From Tetrahymena thermophila SB210 (lineage: Eukaryota > Ciliophora > Oligohymenophorea > Hymenostomatida > Tetrahymenidae): a stretch of DNA of 64,000 nucleotides. The notes under the pieces are model-generated. The model did no database searches and was not told the origin of the DNA. It saw nothing but the letters and a program-made list of their open reading frames with translations. Where the stretch lies: the NCBI RefSeq assembly GCF_000189635.1, contig NW_002476163.1:186001-250000 (forward strand), read 5' to 3'. Every line of letters starts with the position of its first letter. Position 1 is the first letter of the stretch. The position numbers were made by a program, and so were the translations under genes. Below are positions 37,818 through 52,339 of the stretch, in pieces.

Positions 37818-38945
37818 ATGATGCCTATAAATTTCAAGTATAAAAAATTAAGCGAAAAAGAGCTTTTAGAGTTATCAAACAGTAAGTATACCAACGAATC
37901 TCCAAAAAGTAGATATAGTGATAGTTTATACTACAAAAGAAATTAGTTTTAGCAAAGATAGTAAAATGAATATGACACGTTAGGGAGTGTAAGAAGAGTA
38001 ACAGAGGAAGCAAAAGACAAGTGTGAGCAAATGAAAAAAAAAGTGAAAAAAATACTTATAGAAGAAGAATTGCAGCAAGGCAAATAAAAATTGCTCAACG
38101 ATAAAATAAAATTTATGGAAACAATAAAAGCTAGAAAAAATAAAGACTAAGAGTTGGTATAAATAATTTTTCTTTTAAACAAACGTTTTAAATTTAATTA
38201 GCTTCAAGCCTTGCCATTTTAATTTTGAATAAGCTTTTATTTTGTGCATTTTTACAAAATATTTGCCAAGTAGAAGTTAATTTTTTATGAAAATGTAAAG
38301 CGAGCTGAATTTTAATAGAATAATTTTTCGTTTTTGATAATTTCATTCAATATAAAATTATTTTAATTTTAGCTATAAAAGCTTAAATAATAATACTATG
38401 AGAGATAGTAATAAATGACTTAATCAGTAAAAACTTTGAGAGACCAGTTATCTTTGGAGATCAAAAGATCAAAAGAAAATCTTCTTTAATCTAAAAAGCA
38501 AGATTAAGAAGAAATTATGAAATAAAGGAAAGAAAATGAATAAATGATAAAATAATTTTCAGGGACAGTAATAGAAAAAAAGAAGGAATAAATTAATAGA
38601 GTCAAAAACGATAAAGAGATATCTTACTAAACAAAATGCAAGTTTTTTGAGTAAAAGAAATTAAATTGGCAGAGAATTAATTAAGAAAAAAGAAGAGAAT
38701 ACTAAACTGAGTAGACTTGGATTTTAGAAGAAATCAATGAACTAGAGAAGGAAGAATAAAAGGCACTTTCACGCTATAACAGCCTTCAGTAAAGTAGACT
38801 CGAAAAGTAAAGTTTCCTTTCCACATTTATGGGTGCCAAAAAATCTTTCTAACAAGAAGGGTTTTCTAGCAGAAACAGTATAGAAAATTCACCCATAAGA
38901 ACTATCCATGACAGTGGTGAAAAATAAAAATTTGTTAACGCTTGA
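37818..38945 (+). CDS. Hypothetical coiled-coil protein
   Basis: Two exons (37818-38156, 38373-38945) encode 303 residues. Residues about 60-260 are rich in Lys, Glu and Gln with heptad-like spacing (TEEAKDKCEQMKKKVKKILI; LRDQLSLEIKRSKENLLQS) and are predicted coiled coil by eye. The ends are Ser-rich (RNSIENSPIRTIHDSG), with SP sites suggesting phosphorylation. No family recognised. A cytoskeletal or basal-body role would be typical for such proteins in ciliates but is not shown. Two adjacent ATGs begin the frame; the first is used. Confidence 0.7.
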
Positions 38946-39937
38946 TTATTTATAATTATTTTACAATTTGTCTTTTACTAATTATATTAAGATAATTATT
39001 TATAAATAAATATCTAAGCTGTTAAAAATTTTTATATTAAAATGTATTTACTATAATTAGATTGTATTTATTTATTTATTATTTTCTTTATTCAAATCTT
39101 TACTCAATTATTTAATATTAAATATTTATTACACCAGGGTTTCATTTTCATCTTTTAAAAAATAAATATTTCTAACCAATCATTTAAATTTAAGAAAAAT
39201 AATATTAATTGATTTTTTTAACTTTATTACCTACCTAAATTTAAAATTTTTTGTATTAAATTGATAGGATTGAGGATAGATAGATAATTTGTCTTAAATA
39301 TCTTAAAATAAGTTAATTTATTTGAGATATTTAAATTATTAGTATATTTGGAATTTTAATTATTTTATTACATTTTAGCATAAATAAATAGGAGATAACA
39401 TATGTATTTATATAAAAATTAACTTATAAATTAAATTTAAGTTTTATAATACATGGCTTATATTTATTTTTTTATTTTGGTTTCTAAGAATTGAATGTGT
39501 TTAGGAATTGAATATATTATAACATGAAGAAAATACCTATGACAAACAAATAATTTTAACATAAATTTAGAAATGTACTCAATAAATAATCAAAAAAAAT
39601 CTTATTTTATTCCTCTTTATTTAAATATTGATAGAAACAATTTATTTTGGTTGAGAATTGAAATTTTTTACTATTTTTGGTATTCAATTGATAGGAAGCA
39701 AAAATAATAATTGAAAAGTGGGAAAAAAATAAAAAAGCAATACTTAATCATGAGTTAATTAAATAACTTTTAACACTTTACTTTGGTTAAACTTGAAATA
39801 TATTAATTTTGCAAAAAAATACGAAGCAATCAAACAATCCACAAAGAAAGAATAAGAAATAGAGGTTTAATTATTATTAGATTATTGTTTTTTTTAAAGA
39901 ATCTGAAAATTTAGTTTAACAAAGGGATTTAGCCTAA
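38946..39937. other. Intergenic, possible upstream exon of the kinase
   Basis: AT-rich. From 39750 an ATG-led open segment could splice through a 35-bp GT..AG stretch (39865-39899) into the histidine kinase and lengthen it by about 51 residues. The intron would be shorter than any other in this window (shortest 51 bp), so I did not include it. Confidence 0.45.
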
Positions 39938-42900
39938 ATGTTTAATATAAAAGAGAATATCCAAACTGATTTTTTGGATGAGCAACAGGGCTCTTAAATA
40001 TTTAAAGAAAAGAAGATTTTTAAGACATTAGCCTAAAGACTTCTATTGCAATTTAATTCAAAGATTTTAAATAAAATGTATTAGTTGAGATGCTATTCTA
40101 AAGAGCAGTTGTTGTATTATCGTTTCTTATTTTTTTTAAACACCATAATTTACTTATTTATTATATTGCGCTTTTTTATAATGACTAATAAATCTGATTG
40201 CTCTGATTCTTAAATATAATAACAATATGAATAGTGTAGTTAGAATATAGGCCCTACTTAGATTTAAATTATAGTGGTTCTTGCTATTTTGATTATTTTG
40301 AATATTTTAACAATAATATATGCTCCTAGATTAAGTCCTTTTTAATTGAATGTCTACATATTTATTTAGCAGCTCTATAATTGTTGCTTTTTAGTTTTTA
40401 AAGTTGATAACTACACAAGCAAGTGCTTGACGACTAGTTAATCTGGAATATGCATTAACTTATATTTGTTGATCTTAGTTTTCTTAAATATATTTGCATT
40501 AACCTATTGGATATTTAAGTGTGCTTTGTTTTCATCTTTATTTTGTAGCTTAATGATAAATTAATACCAAAAATTCTAAATAGTGGATATATCAATTAGT
40601 TCAGTATTGATTTTAATCTCTCTTACTTCAATTTATTATCATGAATCATTAAAAAAAAAGGATTTCTATAAAAATTTTAGCACCCAAAAAAAATGGTAAA
40701 GGTGGTTGTAGATATTCTAGTAGAGATTACCGTTTCCAACTATTGTGCTTACAGCAGATTAAGATATATAGGATGATTTTAAAGTTACTTTTGTAAATGA
40801 TTAATTTAAATCATGCTTTAATATTCCTCAAGACAATGTGTGTCCAATTAATTTGAATAGAAGTTAATATAAGTCTAGTAGCTTTTTAAATTTACAATAA
40901 TCAATATAAAGCATTTTATAATCTGTGTTTGTACCATTAAACACTGAACAAATAAATGATTCTTTTACATATTAATAGAAAAGTTAATAATAAGGAGGAG
41001 AAACATATATTTAAAAATTCAAGGCTTCACTTATTGAAAAGATATATCGTAAAGTAGAATTAGCAAAGCCTGTGTCAAAAAGTAATGAAGCGATTAATTA
41101 AAAATCAATGACTTCATAGGCATACAGCTTAAAAAAAGATAGCTCAAGAAAAAATAAAAAAGAAATACATGTAATATAAACAAATTAACAGACTCCTTCA
41201 ATTTTTGAAAAAAATCCTTAAAGCATGGTATTTAGTTAAAATATTTTACCTCTGTCTTCTAAAGCTAACTAATTTGAAAATAAATTTCTGCAAATATCTC
41301 TGATGGAGCTTATAGTCTTATTTATGAATGATTGCTAAAAAAGAATTTCACTTTTTTAATAGATTAGCGATGTAATTTATTTGATTAAAATTTACTTTTA
41401 TTATTAATTGGATTAATTCAAGCAAGCAACAACGAAATAACTAAATTTTTATCAAATTAATGTAAAATAATCCTTTTTTTACTAGTTCAATTATTTTAAT
41501 TTATTTTCAGAGCTGTTCTTTCAGATTAAATGCACCAAAATAACCCAATTTTAAGATTACAGCAAATTAACAAAAATACATTTTCGGAATTCACCCTTTT
41601 TGTTTTGGATGAATTAAATCCAAAAATATTATTTGCATTTTAAAGAATTTAAAAAATTCATTAAGTATAATCAAGTAAAGCCAAAAAATTAAAAAAAATC
41701 TAGATCCAAGATTTATAGGAAAAAAAAATTAAAAATAAAATTTAAATATTTATAAAATTCTACATAATTAAAGTAGCAAGATGATCTGGTGTATTCTAAT
41801 TGTATTTACTCCCCTATGCAAAAAGAAGCTTAAAATAGATAAAATACATAGAAAGGCTAAAATAGCGAGCCAGAAGAAAAACATTTGGATGTGCATATAG
41901 TTGATTGCTATGAAGATAATCAAGTTAATATAATGATAGTCTTAAATGACATATCTATGAAAGTAATTAGTTAATTAGCTTTTAAAAATACTTGAAGCAA
42001 TTTTAATTTTAATTAACTAAAAATAGTATGACAATAAAAGACTCTATGAAATGAATAACTATAAGGATAAACTATTAGCTACTGTTTCTCATGACTTAAA
42101 AACTCCACTCAGTGCCATGATTTCTTTGGTCGAAAGCTGCTTTATTAGTATGTAATAAACTTAAATAATGATATTGGATAAGACTAATTTAATTAAATTT
42201 GTTTGTTTTTTACACTCATTTCTTTAATTAATTTACACTTGTTTCCAAATGTAAATTATCTCTTATATTAAAAATAACAGAAAAGACGAGGAAATAAAGA
42301 AAATATTGTAAGACACACTTAAAGTATCTGATTTATTGTCTCATCTTATTAATGACATACAAGATTATGGATAAATTTATAATTGCTCTTTAAAGCTTTA
42401 ACTAAACAAATTTAACATCAAAGATTGTTTGAAAGAAATTTTGGTAAAAATACACTGTTTTAGATTTTTAATTATTTTGATTTATTGTTCATACTAACCA
42501 CTTATTTTTATGTGTTTATTTAATAGAAGTTAATTTAATTGATTTCAATTGATTAAAATACTTCAATCATATTTTGAGCTATTTATTAGCTATCACACAT
42601 TTTAAATTTAATTTTATCTAATAATTCAGGATATATTTGAAGTGAAAAAGCGGAAAGGAATTGAATTAGTTCTTGATTTTGAGCCTAGAGTAAATGTAGG
42701 AAATGCTGATATTTACTAAATACACAGTGACTCATAGAGATTAAAGCAAATTCTTCTCAATTTAATTGGAAATGCAATAAAATTTACAATGAAAGGATCT
42801 ATAAAAGTTTTCTTTGAAATTAGCTCTGATTAAGAAACTATAGAAATTACTGTCACTGACACAGGCATAGGCATACCTTAAGAAATATAGCAAAAATTAT

Positions 42901-45249
42901 TTAAAGAATACAACACATTCGATACACCTTCAGTAAAATAATAAAAAAATATTTTCTAGTTTTAAGATTTTTTTTTTGAAAGGGTTTAAATAGAAATGGA
43001 GTTGGACTGGGATTATATATGAGCAAGAAATTAGCAGGATTATTAGGTCCTTCTGAAAATATAAAACTTGTTAGTAAGGAAGGCGAGGGTTCTTCTTTTT
43101 CTTTTGTGATTTTCAAAAATTTGCAAGAGAAACTTAAAGAGAGAGCAAAACTGGAGCAAGCTTAGCAGGCTATAAATTGCAACAACTAAATCGTAAGCGA
43201 AAACAAAGAACAAATATTTGGTGAAGAAGATATTTCAGATGAGCAGAACCAATAATAATCTATGATATCTGAATTTAATTAATATAATTTCCAACATTTA
43301 TTCTAAAAAAGTAAGTTCAGCTTAACAAATCTGAGTAAATCTCCTACATTCATCTAGCTTTCTTAAACAGAGAACTGGTAAAATAGCTAAAAGTATTTTA
43401 AAAATCAGAGATACTTTTAGACATCAACAAACAATACATTTATTAAATCCTATCTTAACACCAGTAGTGAGGTTGTTAAAGGCATAAAAAATTCCCCTAA
43501 TTTCAATTTATCTGAAAAAAATAATCCCTAAGATTGCGAATAACTGATAAATCTTAGCCCTTAAAATACTACCATAAAGAATTTAAATTAATCAAGTTCT
43601 TTTGATAATTCTCGTTTAAACGTAAAATAAATATATTTGCAAATTATTTTTATCTCAAAAATATGATTTGACTTATTAAAAAATTATCATTAATCTTAAA
43701 TTATTTATTTATTTATTAGCTGAATTCAAATTTAAAAAATATGGTTTACTCACAACTCAAGTTCAACAATAGCAATAATGCTATGAATTTATCTTCGCTT
43801 TAATTTTCTCCTTAATATCATTCATAATATAAATTAAAAACAAAGAATATTCTATTTTCTAACATTGATAGAGATATTGAGAATTCTTTTGTTGAAAGTT
43901 AAAATATTCTTATAAAGACTCCAGAATAAAGTGGAATGTAATATTTAAACAAAGAAAATAACAACATGACTGATAACTTAAGAGATAGGTTTGTAGGAGG
44001 ATTAGAAGCCATTCAGTCATAGCATTCATAGTCTCCCACAATTATCCTTGATAAGTCACAATTTTAAAAAGAATCTTAAGTTAATCAAGACTATTTAAAT
44101 AAGGAAGAAGATAATGATTTAGATAAATAAAAATACTTTGCTCATAGAATCACCTTTGAGTGCTTAAATCCAGTCAACAATAGAAATAATTTTAGAGAAT
44201 AATAATAATCTTCGTCATCTTTGAATACTTAGATGCTAAAAGACCTTAAACAAACTAACTTAGAAGTCTCTGATATGTCTTATATTCATACAAATGAGTA
44301 TTCGAATTCTGTATTAAATTAAATTTTTTCTAAAGAAACTCATATACTTGTTGTTGATGATGAAGAAATAAGTCACAAAGTCTTTTAGCATTAATTTAAA
44401 CAATTTTCTACTGTAAAAATACACAGTGCTTATAATGGTGAAGAAGCTATTAGTAAAATATTACATAACGAAAAACTAATAAGCTAATATAATTAGCAGA
44501 GAAATAATGAAGGGAGTGATAGCTTTTTGTACTAAAGCTAAAATGTTGACAATTTTGATTAAATTGAATCAGTTTAAAACAAGAAATCTCAATTTTACTA
44601 AAGTAATTTTGAAGAAGAAAAAAAAAATAAAGAGAACTATAATATCAACTTGAGCTCATTAGATAGCAGTATTAATAACAGTATAAACTCTACAGAAAAA
44701 GAATGTAAATACATTCCTGATGAAAAAATGAATGAAAATCTAAACATAAACTAAATTGCAAATAGAAAATACGAATTGAACTTCAACAACATTGCATAAA
44801 TAAATTAAACTAGCCTTGATAAAAGTTATAATATTTTTTAGTAAACAGATTCTCCCATAAATATTTCAGAGCAAGCATAAAAAACTTAAGAATAAGAAAT
44901 CTAGAAATTTTAGACAAATAAAAATAACTAATAAAAAATAATTAAAAACGAAAGTAAAAAATTATTAGTAAATTAAGAGCTAAAGCTATAGTAGCCATAA
45001 CAATTTAGTTATATATTTATGGATTATAGTATGCCATTAATGGATGGACTGTAAACAATATAAAAAATAAGGTAATTGCAGTCTGATAAGTTAATTACCT
45101 AACAAATATTTATCTTCATGGTTTCAGGATATGACTAAAAATCAGATGCAAATGAATTTTTATCAAATGGAGCTGATGGAATTATATCAAAACCCGTTAG
45201 TCAACTCAAAATAGCATAAGCCTTTAATTAAACTCATAGTTCTATATGA
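39938..45249 (+). CDS. Hybrid sensor histidine kinase with split receiver domain
   Basis: Six exons (39938-41962, 42027-42151, 42281-42443, 42630-42932, 42983-43621, 43720-45249) encode 1,594 residues. About six hydrophobic segments in residues 50-240 make a membrane sensor region. A linker with a weak PAS-like end (HIVDCYEDNQVNIMIVLND) leads to the H box SHDLKTPLSAM (~695), N box LLNLIGNAIKF (~812), G1 VTDTGIGIP and G2 GVGLGLYMSKKLAG. The C-terminal receiver has HILVVDDEE (~1294), phospho-acceptor FMDYSMPLMDG (~1518) and lysine SKPVS. All kinase and receiver key residues are present, so it should autophosphorylate and pass phosphate to its own receiver. About 180 N/Q-rich residues separate the DD pair from the acceptor Asp. 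No separate phosphotransfer partner lies in this window. Confidence 0.85.
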
Positions 45250-46418
45250 AGAAAATCCAAAATAAATTTATTTTTAATTTCAAAAATACTAATATAATTC
45301 TAACCTTAAAATAGATTAGAAATTAACCAAAATTTTCAAATAATATTTGATAAAATCTCAAACCTCCCTAGGCAAATAATAAATAAATAAATAATAATTT
45401 AATAGATATTTTTAATTTAATCTTCATTTTATAACCTATTTGGTGAATTAATTGTAGATTGTAAATAAATCTATATTTACTAGAGGAATTATCACTATTC
45501 TTTTCTTTGAAAACATTAATTTATTATTCTTAATTGACCTTAAATTACTTATATAAGATATTTATTAGAGTAATTAATATACATTAATCTTTTGAAAAAT
45601 TTTATATTTATTCTTAGTTTACCTTAGATAACATACAATAATAAAGAACTTATTGCTTAAATAGAATTTTAATTAATTTATAATTAGATTCATTTTAAAG
45701 TAAAATGTATTATTAAATATTTCTCATTTTTTAATTAAATTAAAATCATTTTCTTTTAGAAGGCTTTTTAGTGGCTAGAATGTTTACTTATTTATTTTTA
45801 ATTAACTAATTTTCAATTTCTAAAATAACTTGATATTTATTTTAAATTTACACAAAATTAATTTATATTAAAAATGATAATTAAAATAATTTGTTTAACG
45901 ATTTATTTGAAGTAAAACTCATTTGAAAATAATAGTTTTAATAATGAAATATGTAATATTTTTAAGAACAAATAATTATTGTATAAAATATTTAACGAAT
46001 ATATTATCAGAGTTTTAATAAATCAGATAATTATTACTTACAAAAAGAAATATCTTAATCACATTCATTGACTATCAGAAACACTTATTTATTAAATAAG
46101 CAAAATTTAATAATAAATTTATTATTATTATTGTATTTTTTTGCTTTTTGGGATTTAGATTAAAAATCAAAAATAATTAAACTTAATATTAGAATATAAT
46201 ATTGATATAAAGGAGAGATAAAAATACTTTGTTGCTTTGGAAAAATATAAATCTTAAATCAGCACTAAGGAGTGATCTGAATAAAATTAACTTATTTACT
46301 CAATATTCTGTTAGTAAATCTTTATATTCCAAGATTAATAAATAACTTAGAATTTCATATAACAATTATCTTAATGAATGATGTTAAATTTAATAAATTT
46401 AATGTAAATAATTAAGAA
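45250..46418. other. Spacer, nothing recognised
   Basis: AT-rich spacer of about 1.2 kb between two plus-strand genes. No gene, RNA or ordered repeat seen. Confidence 0.6.
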
Positions 46419-49400
46419 ATGAGCGATGCTAGCCCTACTTAAAACACTTAAATAGATGAAATTTTAGAAAAAAATGATTAAAAGTAAGCTTCAAAGCCTA
46501 AAAAAATAATTAATTCCTCAGAGGTCTTGTTGCTGAATAAATACTTGAGGCAAAATAAAGATATAATAACTTAACAAAATTATTAAGAAGTGGCATACAT
46601 TCTGACTAAACTTCCTATCTTTGAATATGTTTATTCGATTAAAGGAATCTAATTTATTACTGAGTTTCTTAAAACTGGAAAGCTATTAGAAATAAATGAA
46701 AATGATTATACCATATTTGAAAATAAACCAAATTATAAGCAGCGTTTCTTTTTACTTATTAAAGGTTCAGTTGCGTTTGAAGGTACTATTAAGAAAAATA
46801 ATAAACAAGATATTTTAAGTAAATATTCTCTTAAACAATTTGAAATGTAATCTTAGGTTTTCTTAACTTCTAACTATAATGATAACAATTAAAATAAGAT
46901 TGAATAAAAAAATGATGTTAAGAGATTGAATAGTTAAGAGTCTGAATATGATATAGATTTCGATGACACTAAAAGTGCTTTATTTAGATTAGATACTAAA
47001 AATTCTGATACAGATTATGATGATGATTGCATATCGATTTCAAGTTTTGGTACTGCTTCCAAAAAATCTTTGTCTCCTCGTTAGCAATAAAATCATGAAG
47101 CCTTTTTGCCTAGCAAATTTAATGGTTAAAAATTATAAGTCAATAAAAACTCTACATTTAATCAAAAAAGAAGAAAATCAAATTATTTACACAGTAGCGA
47201 AATTAAAGTAAGGGAATAAGTTATTGAAAATTAAAGTAATCATTTTTCAAATTAGGAAAATTAAATAAGTGAAAATGATTAAGATTTTAAAAACCAAATA
47301 GGTAATAATTATGTTATTTAAGTAAACAAACCCAACGATAGCACTCCTTAAAACTTTAGTGAAAGAAATGATTAAAGTCATATTTCTAGAAAAAGCAGTT
47401 AAAATAATTTAGATTTTTAATAAAATGAGTAATAAGTTTCTAGCCTTTAACAATTCTTAAATTTAAATTCTGATAAGAAAATTTAGAGTTAAAGAGTAAT
47501 TTAGATACCTAGTTCTGAAAGGTAAAATAAGATAAGAAGTATTTCTTAAGCTTCAAAAAGAAGAGACTCAAATGTTACCAGTTTTAGTTAAAATCAGAGC
47601 AAGTTTAGTAACAGTGGATCAAATGATATATAATCTAGTTAAATCGATAGTCAAAGGTCGTAGAATTAAAAATATGGAAATCACTTATTCGTTCAAAATA
47701 AATAAAAATCTTGTTAATCATCTATTATGAAAAAAAGGTCTAGTTTGATTAACTCACTTAAACAATCAAATAATAATAGCATCAATTCTTCTTAAGTATT
47801 AAACGAGCATTAAAATTCATAAAAATCATTATTTAAAGGACCAAACAGATCAAAAAGCTCTTAAAAAAAGTAAAAAAAAACTCAGTAAATACAATTAATT
47901 GAGAAATTTAAAACATTAAATGCAGTGGGCACTTTTGGTCACAAACTTAAATATGGGAGATTCAAAATACATAGAATAGTGACATCATCGGACAAATGTG
48001 CTTTAATTAGTTTTGATATGAAAGATTTCTAAGATCTCATTTATGGACTAGATGAGTCAGACCCAAAGATCAAGCAAATTTAATCCATAATTAATAAGCA
48101 ACACTTATTTAAAGGATGCTCCTTTAGATAAATTAATAATTTAACTTTGAAATCAAGAAAAATATAACCATTTAAAAACGAAATTATATATAATTAAAAT
48201 GATAAATCAAAAGGACTTTACTTCATACTAAAAGGGGAAGTAAAGATATTAATAGATGCTATTGAGGATTTTATTGATAATTAATAAACTCTGCTTAAAA
48301 ACCAACCAAATAGCAAGAAGACACTAGTTTCATTTTATAAACAAGATAGGGCTAGCAATAAGTCTATTTCAATTCCGATATCAGGTTTCTAGCAATAAGA
48401 AGAAAGTTAACCCCATGAGCTGTTTATACATAAAAATAAGAATAAATTTTAAAGTTCATAATTGAAATTTAATGAGTAGCATAGAAAAGAAGTAGGAATT
48501 TTAAACGAAGGTAACTTCTTTGGGTTAGAAGATTTAGTACTTGGCTAAGCTAGATCTTGTACAATTTAGGTCAATGGTAAAGAGGCAGAAATACTATACA
48601 TACCGTTAGACTCCACGGATATTTTTACATACTTAGATGATGAAGAAAAAAACAACATAATATTGAATGCAGAGGAAACTATTGTTTAAAGAAAAGCTAG
48701 GGCAATATGTAACACATCTTACTTATCAAACAATCAATTGTCAAATTCTTAAGTTGTAGGAGTAAATCAGATACCGAACGACTTAAATTGCAGTAAGTAT
48801 GCCCAAACTTAACAGAACTTTAATCGATAAGTAAAATAAGAAAATACCAGCTTTGCCAATAATTGTAATAAAACTAATAGAAGTTTATCCCCAGCAACTT
48901 AATAATCACCATATAAATAGAATCAAAATATGTGTATTTCTGAAGAAGCATTGCAATTCAATTCAAAATCAAATGCTGCTTTCAAAGAAAATAACAATTC
49001 AAATATACAAATACCAGCTAGATTTTCAAAAGCCGCTAAGATAGATGATATGATTTAAAGGTATCCAAATCAACAATCTAGAGTAACACCAAAAAAATAA
49101 TAAATAGAAGTTATGATTAACAATATGTTTTTAGCAAACGACTAAACCACTAGTGATTAAAATAAATCAATTTAGACTATGAATTCATAAAAGCAAAACA
49201 CTGTAAAAAATTTACAAATAAATCAGCTTTTAAAAACAAACATTAGTTTAATAGTAGCTGGAAATACCCTAAACAATTTACAAAGCACGTAGTAGGAATA
49301 TAATGAATAAGTAACTCAGTAAACTCAATACCTAGATAAAGATCAGATTTATGACTTACAAAATAAAAAAGTTTCAAATAAATAAGATTAAGATGATTAA

Positions 49401-51785
49401 ACAGCAGAAGAACTTATTGATAATTAAGACAAAATGAATGATTTAATTTAATACTACAATCAGAAATAAATTTAGGATGCTAAATCTTTAAAAATGAAGA
49501 GGAGATCTCTGTCCTGCTTTTTCGAAGGCGAAAATGCTAATGATAGCACCAATTAAAATGATAAAATTGATAAATAAGATTGCAACAAATTAAAACAAGC
49601 TACTACTTTAGATCCTAATGATATAAAGAATGAAAATATTATTTGGAAAAAGGACATAATTATGTCTAACACAGAGTATAATCATTTAAAAATCTAATTA
49701 CCTTCTTAAACAAGCATTAATTAATAAAAAACCCACACAGAATAATCATCTAAATTCTCTGGTAATTTAATTACTAATATGAATTAGAGAGACATTTAAA
49801 TTAATTAGTAAGACAACAATGAAACTGTATCTTTTTCAAACAATTTAATTAACAGTAATCTCAGTGTAAAATATTCAAATCCTGTTTCAATATAAAAAAA
49901 ACTAGATGACTCATTAAAATATCCAAACAAAAAGATAGATCTTGTAAGTAACCTTTAGCTTAATACAAAATAAAAAAGTGGTATTCCTTTAGCTGATGAA
50001 AAACTAAATTCAATAACTAATTAATATATTTAATTAAAACTACCTATCAAAAATAGTAAACAAAAGTCTCGATAAGACTTGGAATAAACTCCCTCAGTAA
50101 ATTATATAAGCTAAAAGAGCAATTATAGGTACTAATAAAAAGATAAAGCTAAATCTTTATAAAGCTAATCAAATCCTATTACAGTAAAGAGCTAAGACTA
50201 AGGATTGTCATAAAAAATACCACAATATGGAAACCAAGTAAATGAAAATGTTTGTTAAATTAGAACAGCTCTTTCTACAGCTTAGAAAGCATAGAGAAAT
50301 TTAAATACATCTGGTTCAAATAGAATGTCAGCTCCTAATGAGCGATCATTTAGGATTTAGTAGAATAAGCTAAAAAATTAAGAATCTTAAATAAAGCAAA
50401 ACTAAGAGAATATAAATAATTAAAGCATGTTTGAGTAAAATTCTTTAGAATTCCGAAATAAGCAGGAAAGGTCATACTCTAGTTAAGGACATGCTAGAGT
50501 AAAGGTATTAAGTAGAAGCTAAAATAGACAGATAGAAAATCAGTAACTTAATTAAATGAATTAATCCTAAACGGTAAAGGCAATAAATTTAAATGAAACT
50601 CAAATAATTAATCATAGTAGAAATTAATCTAGATTATCTCCTAATTAAAGAGAATCTAGCTTTGAAAAGAAATACAATACTGAGAATTTCAGAAATTTAA
50701 AGCAAATGAATACCACTGTATAATCATATCTTACAATGAAAAATATAGATTCATACAATATGAATATTTCTTAGATGAGTACAAGCTTAAGTAAAAGACC
50801 AAACACAAAAGGAAGCTCAACTAGAAAAAAATAGCAAGGATTTTCAACAAATAATAATTAGCATATATCTGTAAATGACAAGTCTTTAAGTGAAATGAAA
50901 ATGAAGTAAGAATTAGAAAATATTATTATCAATCCATCATTCAAAATAAGCAACAATTTTCATTTCATAAATTCTTATCTTTAAGAAGAGGAAGGAATCT
51001 TGGAAGGACATGAGAACATTTAAAATTAAATAGATGCTAAAAAGAATATCTTGAGTCATTTATAATAATTTTCTAATAAAGCTAGCTCAGGTAAAGATAT
51101 TTAATAGTCAGAGTTTCGAAAATCTTATGTTTAAAAGTATATTTACCCTGAAGATGAATTTGCAAGGGAAGCTGACTAAAAAATTAAATTGTAATTAAGT
51201 AAATTAGAAGAAGGAAAAGATTAAAATCCTTATCTTTAAAATACAAAATTTGAAAATAATTCTTAAACATCTTTAATGCTCTTTTATAACTATATAAGAA
51301 GAAAATTAAAGCATGTCCATAAGAATGAAATTCTTTATAGCAGAGATACAACAAAAGCTAATTCTTAAGACCAAAAAAGGTCATTTTAAGTGCAGAATTC
51401 TACTGCTGTAAAAAATAATTTGAGAAAACATAAAAAATTTTTTAAAAGGAAAAATTAGATTTAAGAATTAGAATAATATGCTAACCAAAGTCTTTTGTAT
51501 AATTATAATACTGAATAATAATATTTCCTAGAATAAAACATTAATTAAGAATAGTTAATCAACAAAACTATTTCTGAACTTCCATTTGATATTTATATTG
51601 AAAAAAACAACGAATTAGGCTAAATCAATGAAAAGTTTTCAAAAAATCAAAATGAAGGCTAGCAAAAAACATAATCTGAAATTAAATAAAGACAAAAAGA
51701 AATTTTAACTTAAATTAAAACATAAAATTAAACTATTAAAAAAAATGGGTCTTTACCTATAACTCCTATACCTTAATATTCATGA
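46419..51785 (+). CDS. Large protein with two interrupted cyclic-nucleotide-binding domains
   Basis: One uninterrupted exon of 1,789 codons ends in TGA. The first CNB-like fold starts at residue ~66 (IKGIQFITEFLKTGKLLEI, then QRFFLLIKGSVAFEG). It breaks off into ~350 Asn/Gln/Ser-rich residues and resumes at ~500 (VGTFGHKLKYGRFKIHRI). The second CNB starts at ~563 (LFKGCSFRQINNLTLKSRKI; GLYFILKGEVKIL), is broken by ~75 residues, and resumes at ~690 (EVGILNEGNFFGLEDLVLG; ILYIPLDSTDIF). The phosphate-binding cassette (FGE..R-A motif) is poorly kept: FFGLEDLVLGQARSC has the closing RxC but ED in place of the usual E-LAL pattern. The remaining ~1,050 residues are low complexity. No kinase or channel domain. 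Ligand binding is uncertain. Confidence 0.8.
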
Positions 51786-52339
51786 TTGATAGATAAATCT
51801 TTATCTAAATAAATAATTTAATATTACTAATTAAGAATCTTATTATTTGTAAACACATTTCTTTATTTATTTAATCACATAAAATTTTATTTTTTAAAAA
51901 AGAAAATAACATTCAAGAATTTTTATTTCAAAATTTTACAAATAAGAAAGGCTAATTTTTCTTTTTATTATATAATATAAAAAATAAACAAAATTTAATT
52001 ATAATATGTAATAAATAATACTCGTATCAACTTTGTTAAATAATATTTTTCTACTTATTTTTTTAAAAATAAAATGAAGGAATAAAATTTAATTGAATAT
52101 ATATATAATATAAAAATAATACATTATATTATTAAATAATTAAATGTATGACAAAAATTTTAGATATTTGGTGTTTAACAAAGCAGTGTAAAATGAATTA
52201 TATATATATATAATTTATTGGAATATTAACTATTTTAACAATTTGTTTATTTATTAGTATTAGTATTCTGTAATGATTAAAGATATTTTATATTTTTTAT
52301 ATATTTTAGAATTGAGGTTTATAAAATTTTAACTAAGAA
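51786..52339. other. Spacer between convergent genes
   Basis: AT-rich 3' spacer with TATATATA runs near 52100 and 52200. Nothing else seen. Confidence 0.6.
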
